NCBI RefSeq assembly: GCF_030815975.1
Contig: NZ_JAUSXL010000002.1
Coordinates: 1,798,001-1,862,000 of the forward strand
Length of the DNA: 64,000 nucleotides
From: Variovorax paradoxus
GTDB taxonomy: Bacteria; Pseudomonadota; Gammaproteobacteria; Burkholderiales; Burkholderiaceae_C
Direction of reading: 5' to 3'
Shown: positions 16,447 through 25,282 of the stretch, piece by piece
Numbering within the stretch: position 1 is the first letter of the stretch
Layout: each line of letters begins with the position of its first letter
Made by a program: the position numbers and the translations under genes
The notes under the pieces: generated by a model
What the model was told of the DNA's origin: nothing
Databases searched by the model: none
The model's input: the letters and a program-made list of their open reading frames with translations, nothing else

Positions 16447-17652
16447 TCAGCCGCCCGAAGGCAGCCAGCGCTGCACCAGCTTCACGAAGTAGCTGGCGCC
16501 GATCGGAATGATCTCGTCGTTGAAATCGAACGAGGTGTTGTGAATGATGCAAGGGCCGGGCCCGTGGCCGCCCTGCCGGTGGTCGCCGTCGCCATTGCCG
16601 AGGAACGCATAGCAGCCGGGCCGCGCGAGCAGCATGTGCGCGAAGTCCTCGGCGCCCATCACGGCGGGGAAGTTGTCGGTGACCATGCCGTCGCCCACCA
16701 CCTCGCGCATCACGCTGGCGGCAAAGCGCGCCTCGGCCGGATGGTTGACCACCGGCGGCGAGGAGCGGTTGAAGAAAACCTCGGCCGTGCAGCCATGCGC
16801 CGCGGCCACGCCGGCCGCCACCTCGCGCAGCCGCGCCTCGATCTTGTCGATGGCTTCGATGGAGAAAGTGCGGATCGTGCCGCCGACCGTGGCCACGTCG
16901 GGAATCACATTGGGTGCATCCGAGCCCTGCAGCTGGGTGACCGCGAGCAGGGCGCGCTCGGTGCTCGGGATGGTGCGCGGCACGATGGTCTGAAGCTGCT
17001 GCGCGAGCGTGACCACCGCGGCCACCGGGTCGATGCCGGTGTGCGGCATCGAGGCGTGCGTGCCGCGCCCGTGCATGGTGATCTTGTAGGTGTTGCTCGA
17101 GGCCATCAGCGCGCCCTCGTTGAGCGCGAAGCGGCCCACGTCGCCGACCGGGAAGTTGTGCAGTGCAAAGACCGCGTCGCACGGGAAGCGGTCGAACAGG
17201 CCGTCCTGGATCATCTTCTTCGCGCCGGCCTTGCCCATCTCCTCGGCGGGCTGGAAGATGAAATGCACGGTGCCGTCGAAGTCATGGGGCCCCTGCTGCG
17301 ACAGGTGCCACGCGGCGGCCAGCAGCATGGTGGTGTGGCCGTCGTGGCCGCAGGCGTGCATGCGGCCCGCATGGGTGGACTTGTGGGCGAACTCGTTGGC
17401 CTCGTGCAGCGGCAGCGCGTCCATGTCGGCGCGCAGGCCGATGGTGCGCGTGCCGGTGCCCTTGCGCAGCACGCCGACCAGGCCGGTGCCGGCGATGCCG
17501 CGGTGCACCTCGATGCCCCATTCGGCGAGCAGGCCCGCGACCTTTTCGGAAGTGCGGTGCTCCTCGAAGCCGAGTTCGGGATGGGCGTGGATGTCGCGCC
17601 GGATATCGACGAAGCGCGAGGCGTTGTTGGCAAAGGAGTCGACGATGTTCAT
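16447..17652 (-). CDS. M20D-family amidohydrolase / N-acyl amino acid hydrolase
   Basis: The 401-residue protein is a metal-dependent M20D peptidase of the hippurate hydrolase/aminoacylase group. The metal-binding segment HACGHDGH (99-106) is complete, the catalytic pair is Glu137-Glu138 (FQPAEEMG), and later histidines lie in ALHNFPVGD and GAEDFAHM. Members release the acyl group from N-acyl amino acids, or hydrolyse indole-acetyl conjugates and similar amides, in the cytoplasm. In this operon it would complement the two HDAC-fold deacetylases. A 90-base gap separates it from the upstream aminotransferase gene, with no obvious signals. Confidence 0.88.
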   Translation of the reverse strand: MNIVDSFANNASRFVDIRRDIHAHPELGFEEHRTSEKVAGLLAEWGIEVHRGIAGTGLVGVLRKGTGTRTIGLRADMDALPLHEANEFAHKSTHAGRMHACGHDGHTTMLLAAAWHLSQQGPHDFDGTVHFIFQPAEEMGKAGAKKMIQDGLFDRFPCDAVFALHNFPVGDVGRFALNEGALMASSNTYKITMHGRGTHASMPHTGIDPVAAVVTLAQQLQTIVPRTIPSTERALLAVTQLQGSDAPNVIPDVATVGGTIRTFSIEAIDKIEARLREVAAGVAAAHGCTAEVFFNRSSPPVVNHPAEARFAASVMREVVGDGMVTDNFPAVMGAEDFAHMLLARPGCYAFLGNGDGDHRQGGHGPGPCIIHNTSFDFNDEIIPIGASYFVKLVQRWLPSGG

Positions 17653-17742
17653 GGTGGCAAGGGTTGCAAAGGTCGTGGGGGCGAACGATTCTGGCGCAAG
17701 GCGGCGCCACGCGCAGCGGCAAAGGGGCGAAAAGGCGATCGC

Positions 17743-19026
17743 TCAGAGGCCGGCCAGCACCTGGTCGAGCGTCTCGACCAGCAGGTCGGCATTGGCTTCG
17801 GAAAACACCAGCGGCGGGCGGATCTTGAGCGTGTTGCCGTGTTCGCCGGTGGCGCTCAGCAGCACCTGCCGCTCGCGCAGGCCGTTGACGATGCGCGCGG
17901 TTTCTGCGGTGGCCGGCGTGCGGGCGCGGCGGTCCGTGACGAGCTCCACGCCCACGAACAGGCCCGCGCCGCGCACGTCGCCGATCAGCGCGTGGCGCTC
18001 GGCGAGCTTCGCGATGCCGGCGCGCAGATGGCGGCCGACGCGCTGCGCATTGGCCATCAGGTCTTCGCGCTCGATCACGTCGAGCACCGCCATGCCGGCG
18101 GCCATCGAGACCGGGTTGCCGCCGAAGGTGTTGAAGTAGCGGCACTCGCGGCCGAAGGCGGCCAGCACCTCGGGGCGCACCGCGAGGCCGGCCAGCGGAT
18201 GGCCGGCGCCGAGCGGCTTGCCCATGGTGACGATGTCTGGCACCACGCCGTGCCGCTGGAAACCCCAGAAGGCATCGCCGGTGCGGCCCAGGCCCGGCTG
18301 TACTTCGTCGGCGATGAAGAGTCCGCCGGCCTCGCGCACCGCGTCCACCGCCTCCGCCATGAAGCCGGGCGGATCGGTGAAGATGCCGTCGCTCGAGAAC
18401 ACGGTGTCGACCATCAGCGCGGCCGGGCGGAGGCCCTGCGCCTTCAGGTCGGCGATGGCCTCGCGCACGCCCTGCGCGAACGCGCGGCCCATGTCGCCGG
18501 GCGCGATGCGGTAGCTGTCGGGCGCGGGCACGGTGCGCACCGCATCGCCGAGCTGCACGAACTTGCCGAGCGAGGGCGAGGCCTCGGCGATCGACGCGGT
18601 GACGCCGTGGTACGCGAAGCGCGTGACGATCAGTCCCTCGGCCTTGGTGTGCGCGCGTGCGATGCGCATCGCGAGGTCGTTGGCCTCGCTGCCGGTGCAG
18701 GTGAACATCGCATGCGCGAGTTCGGCCGGCAGGGTGGCGAGCAGCCGCTCGGCGTAGTCGAGCACGCCCTCGTGCAGGTAGCGCGTGTGGGTGTTGAGCA
18801 CGCCGGCCTGGCGCGCGATGGCCTCGACCACGTGCGGATGGCAATGGCCGACCGAGGCGACGTTGTTGTAGGCGTCGAGATGGGGCCGGCCCTCGGCGTC
18901 GTACAGCCACACGCCTTCGCCGCGCACCGGATGCAGCGGCGTGTCGTAGAACAGGCGATAGGCCGGTCCGAGCACGCGCGCGCGGCGCTCGACGAGGGCC
19001 TGGGTTGCGGAAGCGAGGGAAGTCAT
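17743..19026 (-). CDS. AGXT2L-type class III PLP enzyme (phospho-lyase or aminotransferase)
   Basis: The 427-residue fold-type I PLP protein has its Schiff-base Lys270 in PDIVTMGKPLGAGHP. Many segments match, from memory, the human ethanolamine-phosphate/5-phosphohydroxylysine phospho-lyases (AGXT2L1/2) rather than ordinary omega-aminotransferases: YNNVASVGHCHPHVVEA, LNTHTRYLHEG, YFNTFGGNPVS, RVLIGD-like GDVRGAGLFVG and VLLSATGEHGNTLKIRPP. The gene immediately upstream encodes a hydroxylysine-kinase-like phosphotransferase. A kinase/phospho-lyase pair acting on 5-hydroxylysine, giving 2-aminoadipate semialdehyde, is therefore plausible. A conventional transaminase on another amine remains possible. 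Confidence 0.82.
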   Translation of the reverse strand: MTSLASATQALVERRARVLGPAYRLFYDTPLHPVRGEGVWLYDAEGRPHLDAYNNVASVGHCHPHVVEAIARQAGVLNTHTRYLHEGVLDYAERLLATLPAELAHAMFTCTGSEANDLAMRIARAHTKAEGLIVTRFAYHGVTASIAEASPSLGKFVQLGDAVRTVPAPDSYRIAPGDMGRAFAQGVREAIADLKAQGLRPAALMVDTVFSSDGIFTDPPGFMAEAVDAVREAGGLFIADEVQPGLGRTGDAFWGFQRHGVVPDIVTMGKPLGAGHPLAGLAVRPEVLAAFGRECRYFNTFGGNPVSMAAGMAVLDVIEREDLMANAQRVGRHLRAGIAKLAERHALIGDVRGAGLFVGVELVTDRRARTPATAETARIVNGLRERQVLLSATGEHGNTLKIRPPLVFSEANADLLVETLDQVLAGL

Positions 19027-19036
19027 GGGCGATCTC

Positions 19037-20092
19037 TCAGAGGTTCAGCGCGCGGCGAAAGGCTGCTGTCGCGGCGGCGCTGCCGACGCGCTCGCAGGCC
19101 TGCAACCGCGCCCACGAGAGCGGGTTGTTGCGCAGCAGGTAGGGCGCGTTCTCGGGATAGCGCGCGGCGCGCCAGCCGCTGATGGCCACCACCATCACGA
19201 GCCGCGCCACGATCAGGTCGAACAGCACGCCGACCTCGGCCACCGACAACGGCCGCACCGCGTGGTAGGCGGCGACCAGCGGCACGATGGCCGCGAGCGG
19301 GTCGCTGTCCGTGCCGGCCTGGTAGGCGGCGGCCACGGCCAGGTCGTTGATGCAGGGCGCGCGCACCATGTCGCCGAAGTCGAGGATCGCGGCGATGCGG
19401 TCGGTGTCGGCCGGGTCGACCAGCAGGTTGTAGATGTTGAAGTCGTTGTGGATCGGCTGCGCGGGCAGCGTGCGCAGCACCTGCTTGGCATCGCGCTCGA
19501 AGCGGTCGAGCGCGGCGGCCGCGAGTGCCCGGCGCTCCGGCTCCGCAATGTGTGCGAGCAGGCTGCGCACGCTGTCGGCGCGCTGCAGGTCCCAGGGCAG
19601 CGACAGCTCGCCGGCCGGATGCTCGAAGCCGGCGAGCGCGAGGTCGAGCCGGGCCAGCATGCGTGCGAGGTTCTGCTGCTGCAGCGGCGTGCGCGGCGCC
19701 TCGGGCAGCGGCAGGCCGGGCAAATAGGTGAAGAGGCGCACCACGCGCGGCGGGCCGTCGCCGGGGTCGCACACGAAAGAGGCGGCACCGTCCCGCGTCG
19801 GCACGATGCGCTGCACCGGCAGGCCGGGGTCGGTGGCTGCGAGGTGCAGCAGGGCCTGGGTCTGGAAGTCGGCGACCAGCGCGGTCTCGGCCGGGTGCGA
19901 GATCTTCAGCATGAAGCGTGCGCCATCGGTGGTGCGCTCGAGCCGGTAGTTGCGGTCGCGCTCGCCGGTCAGCGGCTTCATCTCGCCTTCGATGCCGTAG
20001 CGCTCGCGCGCCATCTCGCGCACCCAGGCGTCGTCGAGCGCGGGCGAGGCTTCGCTGAGCACCTGCGCGTCGGCGAACTCTACATTCGTCAT
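19037..20092 (-). CDS. Hydroxylysine kinase-like phosphotransferase (APH fold)
   Basis: The 351-residue protein of the aminoglycoside phosphotransferase/choline-kinase fold has the catalytic loop HNDFNIYN and the metal motif ILDFGD. VVRLFTYLPGLPLPEAP, ILDFGDM and WRAARYPENAPYLL closely parallel the human 5-hydroxylysine kinase (HYKK/AGPHD1) as I remember it. This supports GTP/ATP-dependent phosphorylation of a hydroxyl on an amino acid. The start ATG overlaps the stop of the HDAC-fold gene by four bases, and the phospho-lyase-type gene follows after 10 bases. Homoserine kinase-like activity is the main alternative. Confidence 0.78.
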   Translation of the reverse strand: MTNVEFADAQVLSEASPALDDAWVREMARERYGIEGEMKPLTGERDRNYRLERTTDGARFMLKISHPAETALVADFQTQALLHLAATDPGLPVQRIVPTRDGAASFVCDPGDGPPRVVRLFTYLPGLPLPEAPRTPLQQQNLARMLARLDLALAGFEHPAGELSLPWDLQRADSVRSLLAHIAEPERRALAAAALDRFERDAKQVLRTLPAQPIHNDFNIYNLLVDPADTDRIAAILDFGDMVRAPCINDLAVAAAYQAGTDSDPLAAIVPLVAAYHAVRPLSVAEVGVLFDLIVARLVMVVAISGWRAARYPENAPYLLRNNPLSWARLQACERVGSAAATAAFRRALNL

Positions 20093-21117
20093 GCGGCGCT
20101 CTCGAAACCGCGCAGCGCGCTCGCGATGTTCGGGCCGAGGTCGTCGGAGAGGTAGCCGCCCTCCTGCACCAGCACCGTGGGCAGCCCCAGGCGCGCGATC
20201 TCGGCCAGCAGCACGGCGAAGCCGGCGGTCTGGATCTTCATGCCCTTGTAGGGATCGCGCTCGTGCGCGTCGAGGCCCAGCGCCACCACGAGCACGCCGG
20301 GCGCATAGGCGCGGATGCTGTCGCAGGCATCGCGCAGCGCGGGCAGGTAGCCATCGATGTCGGTGCCCAGCGCGAGCGGCTTGTTGATGTTGTAACCCAG
20401 GCCTTCGCCTTCGCCGCGCTCGTGCGCATGGCCGATGAAGAAGGGCGTGAAGTTGCGCGGATCGCCGTGCAGCGAGATGGTCAGCACGTCGGCGCGGCGG
20501 TAGAAGACGCCCTGCGTGCCGTTGCCGTGGTGCACGTCGATGTCGAGGATGGCCACGCGCTCGTGCACGCCGCGCAGGTGCTGCGCGGCAATGGCCACGT
20601 TGTTGAGGTAGCAGAAGCCGTTGGCGCGGTCGGCATAGGCGTGGTGGCCGGGCGGGCGGCACAGCGCATAGGCAGCACGCTCGCCATCGAGCACGAGCTG
20701 CGCCGCATGCGTCGCCATGTGGGCCGAGGCGATGGCAGCCTCCCAGGTGCGCGCGCCGATGGAGCAGGCGTTATCGCCCATGTGGAAGCCGGCCTGGCCG
20801 ACCACGCTGTCGGGATAGGTGCAGGGCTGGCCCGGAAACGGATGGATGTTGGGCATCACCTCTTCGGACGGATCGTCCAGCAGTTGCCAGCGCGCGTAGG
20901 CCGTCTCCAGGAATCGCAGGTACTCGGGCGTGTGGATGGCGGCGCGCGGGCCGGCGCCGAAGTCGCGCGGGCCGACGATCTCGTGGCCTTCCCGCTGCAC
21001 CGCCTCGAGCAGGCGGAACGCGCGCTCGGGCTGCTCGTTGCTGCGCTTGAGCTTGCCGCGCACCATGAAGAGCTGCGGGTCGTGGTCCTTGTGCGTGTCG
21101 CTGTAGACGACTTTCAT
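20089..21117 (-). CDS. Acetylpolyamine amidohydrolase / HDAC-family deacetylase (copy 1)
   Basis: The 342-residue zinc deacetylase of the histone deacetylase superfamily starts MKVVYSDTHKDHDPQLFMVR. The active site is intact: tandem histidines in RPPGHHA (158-159), zinc ligands in LDIDVHHGNG (Asp194, His196) and GLDAHERDP, and the catalytic tyrosine in QEGGYLSDD. Bacterial members of this type remove acetyl or other acyl groups from polyamines and related amines. The gene lies 18 bases after the GntR gene and overlaps the kinase gene. A second paralogue is encoded at 22831-23889. Confidence 0.9.
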   Translation of the reverse strand: MKVVYSDTHKDHDPQLFMVRGKLKRSNEQPERAFRLLEAVQREGHEIVGPRDFGAGPRAAIHTPEYLRFLETAYARWQLLDDPSEEVMPNIHPFPGQPCTYPDSVVGQAGFHMGDNACSIGARTWEAAIASAHMATHAAQLVLDGERAAYALCRPPGHHAYADRANGFCYLNNVAIAAQHLRGVHERVAILDIDVHHGNGTQGVFYRRADVLTISLHGDPRNFTPFFIGHAHERGEGEGLGYNINKPLALGTDIDGYLPALRDACDSIRAYAPGVLVVALGLDAHERDPYKGMKIQTAGFAVLLAEIARLGLPTVLVQEGGYLSDDLGPNIASALRGFESAA

Positions 21118-21135
21118 CGGCGTGTCTCTCCGGTC

Positions 21136-21867
21136 TCAGGCGTGGGCGGGAAGGGGCGCGGCGGCGCCGTGCTGCTTCACGAACAGTGCGCGCACGTGCT
21201 GCCAGGCGTCTTCCAGGTGCACGCGCATCGCGGCCTTGGCGGCCTCGGGATCGCGGCGCACCAGGGCGTCGACGATGGGGCGGTGGGTCTCGGCCATGGC
21301 GGTGGGGTCGTGGTAGACCGCGTCGATCAGCGCGATGATCATCTGCATTTCGGTCTGCGTGTTCATGAAGATGCGGTGCAGGTGCGCATTGCCCGACAGC
21401 TCGCAGATCAGCGTGTGCAGCGCCAGGTCGGTGGCAATGCGGTGGTGCTGCGGCTGCGTGCTCGCCTCGCGCACCATGGCCTCGACCAGCGCCTGCACGC
21501 GCGCAATGCCCGCGTCGTCGGCCTTGCGGCAGGCCAGCTCGATGGAGGTGAGTTCGAGGCTCAGGCGCACCTCGAACAGATCGTCGATCTCCTGCACGCT
21601 GATGGTCCGCACCGCGAAGCCGTGGCGCGGCTTGGCCACCAGCACGCCCTGGCGCTCGAGCCGCCGCGCCGCCTCGCGCACCGGCGCGCGGCTCACGCCC
21701 ATGCGGCGCGCGATGTCGGCCTCGACGATGCGGCTGCCGGGCGCCAGGCGGCCTTCGACGATGGCGCGCGTCAGCTGGGCCTCGACCAGCCCGACGAGGT
21801 CGGTCGACTCGACGGACTCGAAGAGGGCCGTGTCGGCAGAAGGAGGAGTTGTCAGGGAAGTTGCCAT
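21136..21867 (-). CDS. GntR-family (FCD domain) regulator of the long catabolic operon
   Basis: The 243-residue regulator has an N-terminal winged helix (about 25-95; RIVEADIARRMGVSRAPVRE) and an FCD ligand domain containing ATDLALHTLICELSGNAHLH, the usual metal-coordinating histidine region. It sits in the middle of the operon, 40 bases after the DMT exporter gene and 18 before the first HDAC-fold gene, and is co-directional with them. It is probably the operon's own repressor. The repeated GACAGT sites at 32280-32316 upstream of the first gene are its candidate targets. Confidence 0.88.
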   Translation of the reverse strand: MATSLTTPPSADTALFESVESTDLVGLVEAQLTRAIVEGRLAPGSRIVEADIARRMGVSRAPVREAARRLERQGVLVAKPRHGFAVRTISVQEIDDLFEVRLSLELTSIELACRKADDAGIARVQALVEAMVREASTQPQHHRIATDLALHTLICELSGNAHLHRIFMNTQTEMQMIIALIDAVYHDPTAMAETHRPIVDALVRRDPEAAKAAMRVHLEDAWQHVRALFVKQHGAAAPLPAHA

Positions 21868-21907
21868 GTTGCTTGTCTCGTCATTGGTATGCGCCTGGGG
21901 CGATTCT

Positions 21908-22834
21908 TCACCGGATGGCGTCTGGCGCGGCCGATACGGTCTTCAGGCCCCGCCCCGCGCGGGCCAGGTAGATGCCGGCCGCCATGATCAGCGCGATGCC
22001 GGCCATCGCGATCGCGTCGGGCGGCCGGCGGAACCAGAAGGTGCTGAAGGCCACGGCCAGCAGCAGCTGGAAGTAGTTGAGCGGCGCCAGCGTGGAGGCC
22101 TCCACGCGCTCGAAGGCGGCCAGCAGCAGCCATTGCGCCGCCGCGCTGCAGGCGCCGCCCGCGAGCAGCAGCGCCACATCGGCCCAGGGCGGCTGGTGGG
22201 CGGGCAGGAAGAAAGGCGCCGGAAGCAGCGTGACGACGAAGCAGGCCAGCGCGGTCCAGGCGTATTGCACCGGCCCCGCGACCAGGCCCGCGAGCCGGCG
22301 CGTGAGCAGCTGGAAAATCGCGTAGCAGACGGCGGCCACGGCCATCAGCACGGTGCCGAGCAGCGGTAGGTCGGCCCCCGGCCGCACGATCAGCAGCATG
22401 CCGCCGAAGCCGACCGTCACCGCCACCCAGCGGCTGCGCCGCACCTGCTCGCCGAGCAGCCACGGCGACAGCGTCACCATCAGGAGCGGCGCGGTGAAGT
22501 AGATGGCCGTGGCCTCGGCCAGCGGCATCCAGATGAGCGCCGTCATGAAGCAGGTCGCCACCGTCGCGAGCATCAGCCCGCGCAGCAGCAGCAAGGGCTT
22601 GTGCCGCGTGTGCCAGATGCGCAGGTCGCCATGGCGCAGCAGCATCGCGAAGGCAATGCCGCTCACCGCGACATAGCGCATCACGTTGACGAAGGGCGCC
22701 GGGTAGAACTGCAGCATGTGCTTGCAGAACGCGTCGTAGGAAGCAAAGGCCACCAGCGCGCAGAAGAACAGCGCCACGCCGGCGCTCCTGGAGCCCGCCG
22801 GGCGCAATGCGAGGGCCGTGGCGGCGCTGCTCAT
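21908..22834 (-). CDS. DMT-superfamily (EamA-type) membrane transporter
   Basis: The 308-residue protein has about ten hydrophobic helices in two EamA repeats, with segments such as GVALFFCALVAFASYDAFCK and LAEATAIYFTAPLLMVTLSP. The EamA family exports amino acids and other small metabolites. The start ATG overlaps the stop of the upstream deacetylase gene by four bases. An efflux or overflow-valve role for an amine or amino acid intermediate fits the operon, but the substrate cannot be read from sequence. Confidence 0.85.
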   Translation of the reverse strand: MSSAATALALRPAGSRSAGVALFFCALVAFASYDAFCKHMLQFYPAPFVNVMRYVAVSGIAFAMLLRHGDLRIWHTRHKPLLLLRGLMLATVATCFMTALIWMPLAEATAIYFTAPLLMVTLSPWLLGEQVRRSRWVAVTVGFGGMLLIVRPGADLPLLGTVLMAVAAVCYAIFQLLTRRLAGLVAGPVQYAWTALACFVVTLLPAPFFLPAHQPPWADVALLLAGGACSAAAQWLLLAAFERVEASTLAPLNYFQLLLAVAFSTFWFRRPPDAIAMAGIALIMAAGIYLARAGRGLKTVSAAPDAIR

Positions 22835-23889
22835 CGCGCGGCCTGGAAGCCCTGCAGGAAGTTGTCGAGCGCGGGGCCGATGGCCTCGACCATGTAGCCG
22901 CCTTCCTGCACGATCACCGTGGGCAGCTTGAGCGCGCCGACGCGCTCGCCGATGTGACGGTAGGCGTCGAGGTCGGGCTTCAGCACGCTGATGGGGTCGT
23001 CCTTGTAGCTGTCGAAGCCGAGCGCGAGCACCAGCGCCTTGGGCGCGAATTCACGCAATGCGGCGGTACCTTCGTCCACCGCCTGCAGGAACACCGCGGT
23101 GCCCGCGCCGTGCGCGAGCGGCAGGTTCAGGTTGAAGCCTTCGCCCGCGCCGACTCCGCGCTCATGCGCATAGCCGGTGTAGAACGGGTAGTAGCCCGAG
23201 GGATCGGCATGCGTCGACACGGTCAGCACGTCGCCGCGCGCATAGAAGATGTTCTGCGTGCCGTCGCCGTGGTGCGCATCGACGTCGAACACCGCCACGC
23301 GGCCGTGCCGCTCCCACAGCCGCTCTGCCGCGATGGCGCTGTTGTTGATGTAGCAGAAACCGCCCGCGCGGTCGCGGTGCGCGTGGTGGCCCGAGGGGCG
23401 GCACAGCGCGTAGGCCGCGTCGCCGCTTTCCAGCACCGCATCGGCGGCCGCCACTGCCGTGTGCGCCGAGCGCAATATCGAGCGCCAGGTGTGCGGGCCG
23501 AGCGGGCACGAGAGGTCGCTGATGTAGTAGCCCGTGCGTGCCACCAGCGAAGGTGAAGGACACGGCGCGCGCGCCACGCCCGGCGTGCCGTTGTAGTAGG
23601 GCGAAAGATTCGGCAGCACCTCGATGCCGGGCTCCACGCCGGGCACGTCGAGCTCGCGCCACAGTGCCCAGGCGGTTTCCAGGTAGTCGAGGTAGTCGGC
23701 GCTGTGCACGGCTTCGAGCGGCGCGCGGCCATAGTCGCGCGGCTCGGCCAGCGCAATGCCGCGCAGGGCCAGCGCATCGCGCAGCGCATGCGCGCGGCTC
23801 GGCAGGTCGGTCGGCTTGCAGATGCGGCCCAGCCGCATGAACTGCTGCGGATCGTGCAGCAGTTGCTCGTCGGTGAAGAAGGCCTTCAC
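22831..23889 (-). CDS. Acetylpolyamine amidohydrolase / HDAC-family deacetylase (copy 2)
   Basis: The 352-residue paralogue of the protein encoded at 20089-21117 has a complete site: RPSGHHAHRDRAGGFCYINN, FDVDAHHGDGTQ, GFDSYKDDP and QEGGYMVEA. It starts with GTG at 23889, fused to the stop of the aminotransferase gene as GTGA. It differs from copy 1 in the N-terminal specificity region (MKAFFTDEQLLHDPQQFMRL) and in loops such as ISDLSCPLGPHTW. A different acyl-amine substrate is therefore likely. Two such enzymes in one operon with two PLP enzymes point to acylated diamine or amino acid catabolism. Confidence 0.9.
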   Translation of the reverse strand: MKAFFTDEQLLHDPQQFMRLGRICKPTDLPSRAHALRDALALRGIALAEPRDYGRAPLEAVHSADYLDYLETAWALWRELDVPGVEPGIEVLPNLSPYYNGTPGVARAPCPSPSLVARTGYYISDLSCPLGPHTWRSILRSAHTAVAAADAVLESGDAAYALCRPSGHHAHRDRAGGFCYINNSAIAAERLWERHGRVAVFDVDAHHGDGTQNIFYARGDVLTVSTHADPSGYYPFYTGYAHERGVGAGEGFNLNLPLAHGAGTAVFLQAVDEGTAALREFAPKALVLALGFDSYKDDPISVLKPDLDAYRHIGERVGALKLPTVIVQEGGYMVEAIGPALDNFLQGFQAAR

Positions 23890-25256
23890 GCGAAGCTTTC
23901 CTCGAACACCACCATGGCGCGGCCGAAGCGCGCGAACATGTCTTCGATCTGTTCGGCCGTGATGATGAGCGGCGGGCAGAAGGCGATGGAATCGCCCATC
24001 GCGCGCACGATGAGCCCTTGCGCCAGCGCGAGCTCGGCCAGCCGGGCGCCGGCCTTCTGCGCGGGATCGAAGGGCGTGCGCTTCGCGGGGTCGGCATACA
24101 GCTCGATGGCGCCGATGAGCCCCACGCCGCGCACCTCGCCGACGTACTTGCGCGCGGCGTGGCTCTGCAACCCCTGCTGGAATTGCGGCGCCAGCGACTG
24201 CACGTGCGCGAGGATGTTCTCGTCCTCGTACACCTTGAGCGTCTCGAGCGCGATGGCGCAGGCCACCGGATGGCCCGAGTAGGTGAAGCCGTGGCCGAAG
24301 GTGCCGATCTTGCCGCTGTTGGCGGCCACGGCCGCATGCACCTTCTCGTTCACCATCACGGCCGAGATCGGCACGTAGCCCGAGGACAGCGCTTTGGCCG
24401 CGGTCAGGATGTCGGGCTTCAGGCCGAAGGTGGTCGAGCCGAACATCTGGCCGGTGCGGCCGAAGCCGCAGATCACTTCGTCGGCGATCAGCAGCACCTC
24501 GTACTTCGCGAGCACCTTCTGGACCTTGTCGAAGTAGGTGGCCGGCGGCACCAGCACGCCGCCCGCGCCCATCACGGGTTCGGCGATGAAGGCGCCGACC
24601 GTCTCGGGGCCTTCTTCGAGGATGCGCTGCTCGAGCGCAGCGGCCAGCCGCGTCGCGAAGTCTTCCTCGCTCTCGCCGGCTTCGGCATAGCGGAAATGGT
24701 GCGGACAGTCGACGTGCAGGATGCGGTCGATCGGCAGGTCGAAGTCGCGGTGGTTCGGCGCGAGGCCGCTCAGGCTCGCGGCCGCGACGGTCACGCCGTG
24801 GTAGGCGTTGCGGCGCGCGATGATCTTCTTCTTTGCAGGCTTGCCGATGGCGTTGTGGTAGTACCAGACCAGCTTGACCGCCGAGTCGTTGGCCTCCGAA
24901 CCCGAGTTGGCGAAGAACACCTTGGACATCGGCACCGGTGCCAGCGCGAGCAGCTTCTCGGCCAGCGCGATGGCGGCCGGGTTCGAGCGGCCGTTGAACG
25001 TGTGGTAGTACGGCAGCCCGTGCAGCGCATCGCTGCCGGCCTTGGCCAGGCGTGCGTTGCTGAAGCCCAGCGAGGCGCACCACAGGCCCGACATCGCTTC
25101 GAGATAGCGGCGGCCCTGGTCATCCTCCACGAAGATGCCGTCGCCGCGCTGGATCACGAGCGGGCCGACCTGCGGATGGGTCGCAAGATTGGTGAAGGGA
25201 TGCAGATGCGCGGCGATGTCGTGGGCGGCGTTCTCCGCAGGCGTGCTGGCGTTCAT
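23886..25256 (-). CDS. Class III omega-aminotransferase, SpuC-like (diamine/polyamine:pyruvate)
   Basis: The 456-residue fold-type I aminotransferase has the PLP Lys288 in ILTAAKALSSGYVPISAV, the cofactor phosphate loop SGSEANDSAVK and the AYHGVTVAAASLSG segment. Its N-terminus (HPFTNLATHPQVGPLVIQRG) matches the SpuC/putrescine-pyruvate and beta-alanine-pyruvate aminotransferase group. It would transaminate a primary amine released by the deacetylase encoded immediately downstream, with which it shares a GTGA junction. The start codon is chosen at MNASTPAENAAHD; the frame continues upstream only as antisense-like sequence. Confidence 0.88.
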   Translation of the reverse strand: MNASTPAENAAHDIAAHLHPFTNLATHPQVGPLVIQRGDGIFVEDDQGRRYLEAMSGLWCASLGFSNARLAKAGSDALHGLPYYHTFNGRSNPAAIALAEKLLALAPVPMSKVFFANSGSEANDSAVKLVWYYHNAIGKPAKKKIIARRNAYHGVTVAAASLSGLAPNHRDFDLPIDRILHVDCPHHFRYAEAGESEEDFATRLAAALEQRILEEGPETVGAFIAEPVMGAGGVLVPPATYFDKVQKVLAKYEVLLIADEVICGFGRTGQMFGSTTFGLKPDILTAAKALSSGYVPISAVMVNEKVHAAVAANSGKIGTFGHGFTYSGHPVACAIALETLKVYEDENILAHVQSLAPQFQQGLQSHAARKYVGEVRGVGLIGAIELYADPAKRTPFDPAQKAGARLAELALAQGLIVRAMGDSIAFCPPLIITAEQIEDMFARFGRAMVVFEESFA

Positions 25257-25282
25257 GAAGGCGGTTCCGTTGTGTGGGGAGT

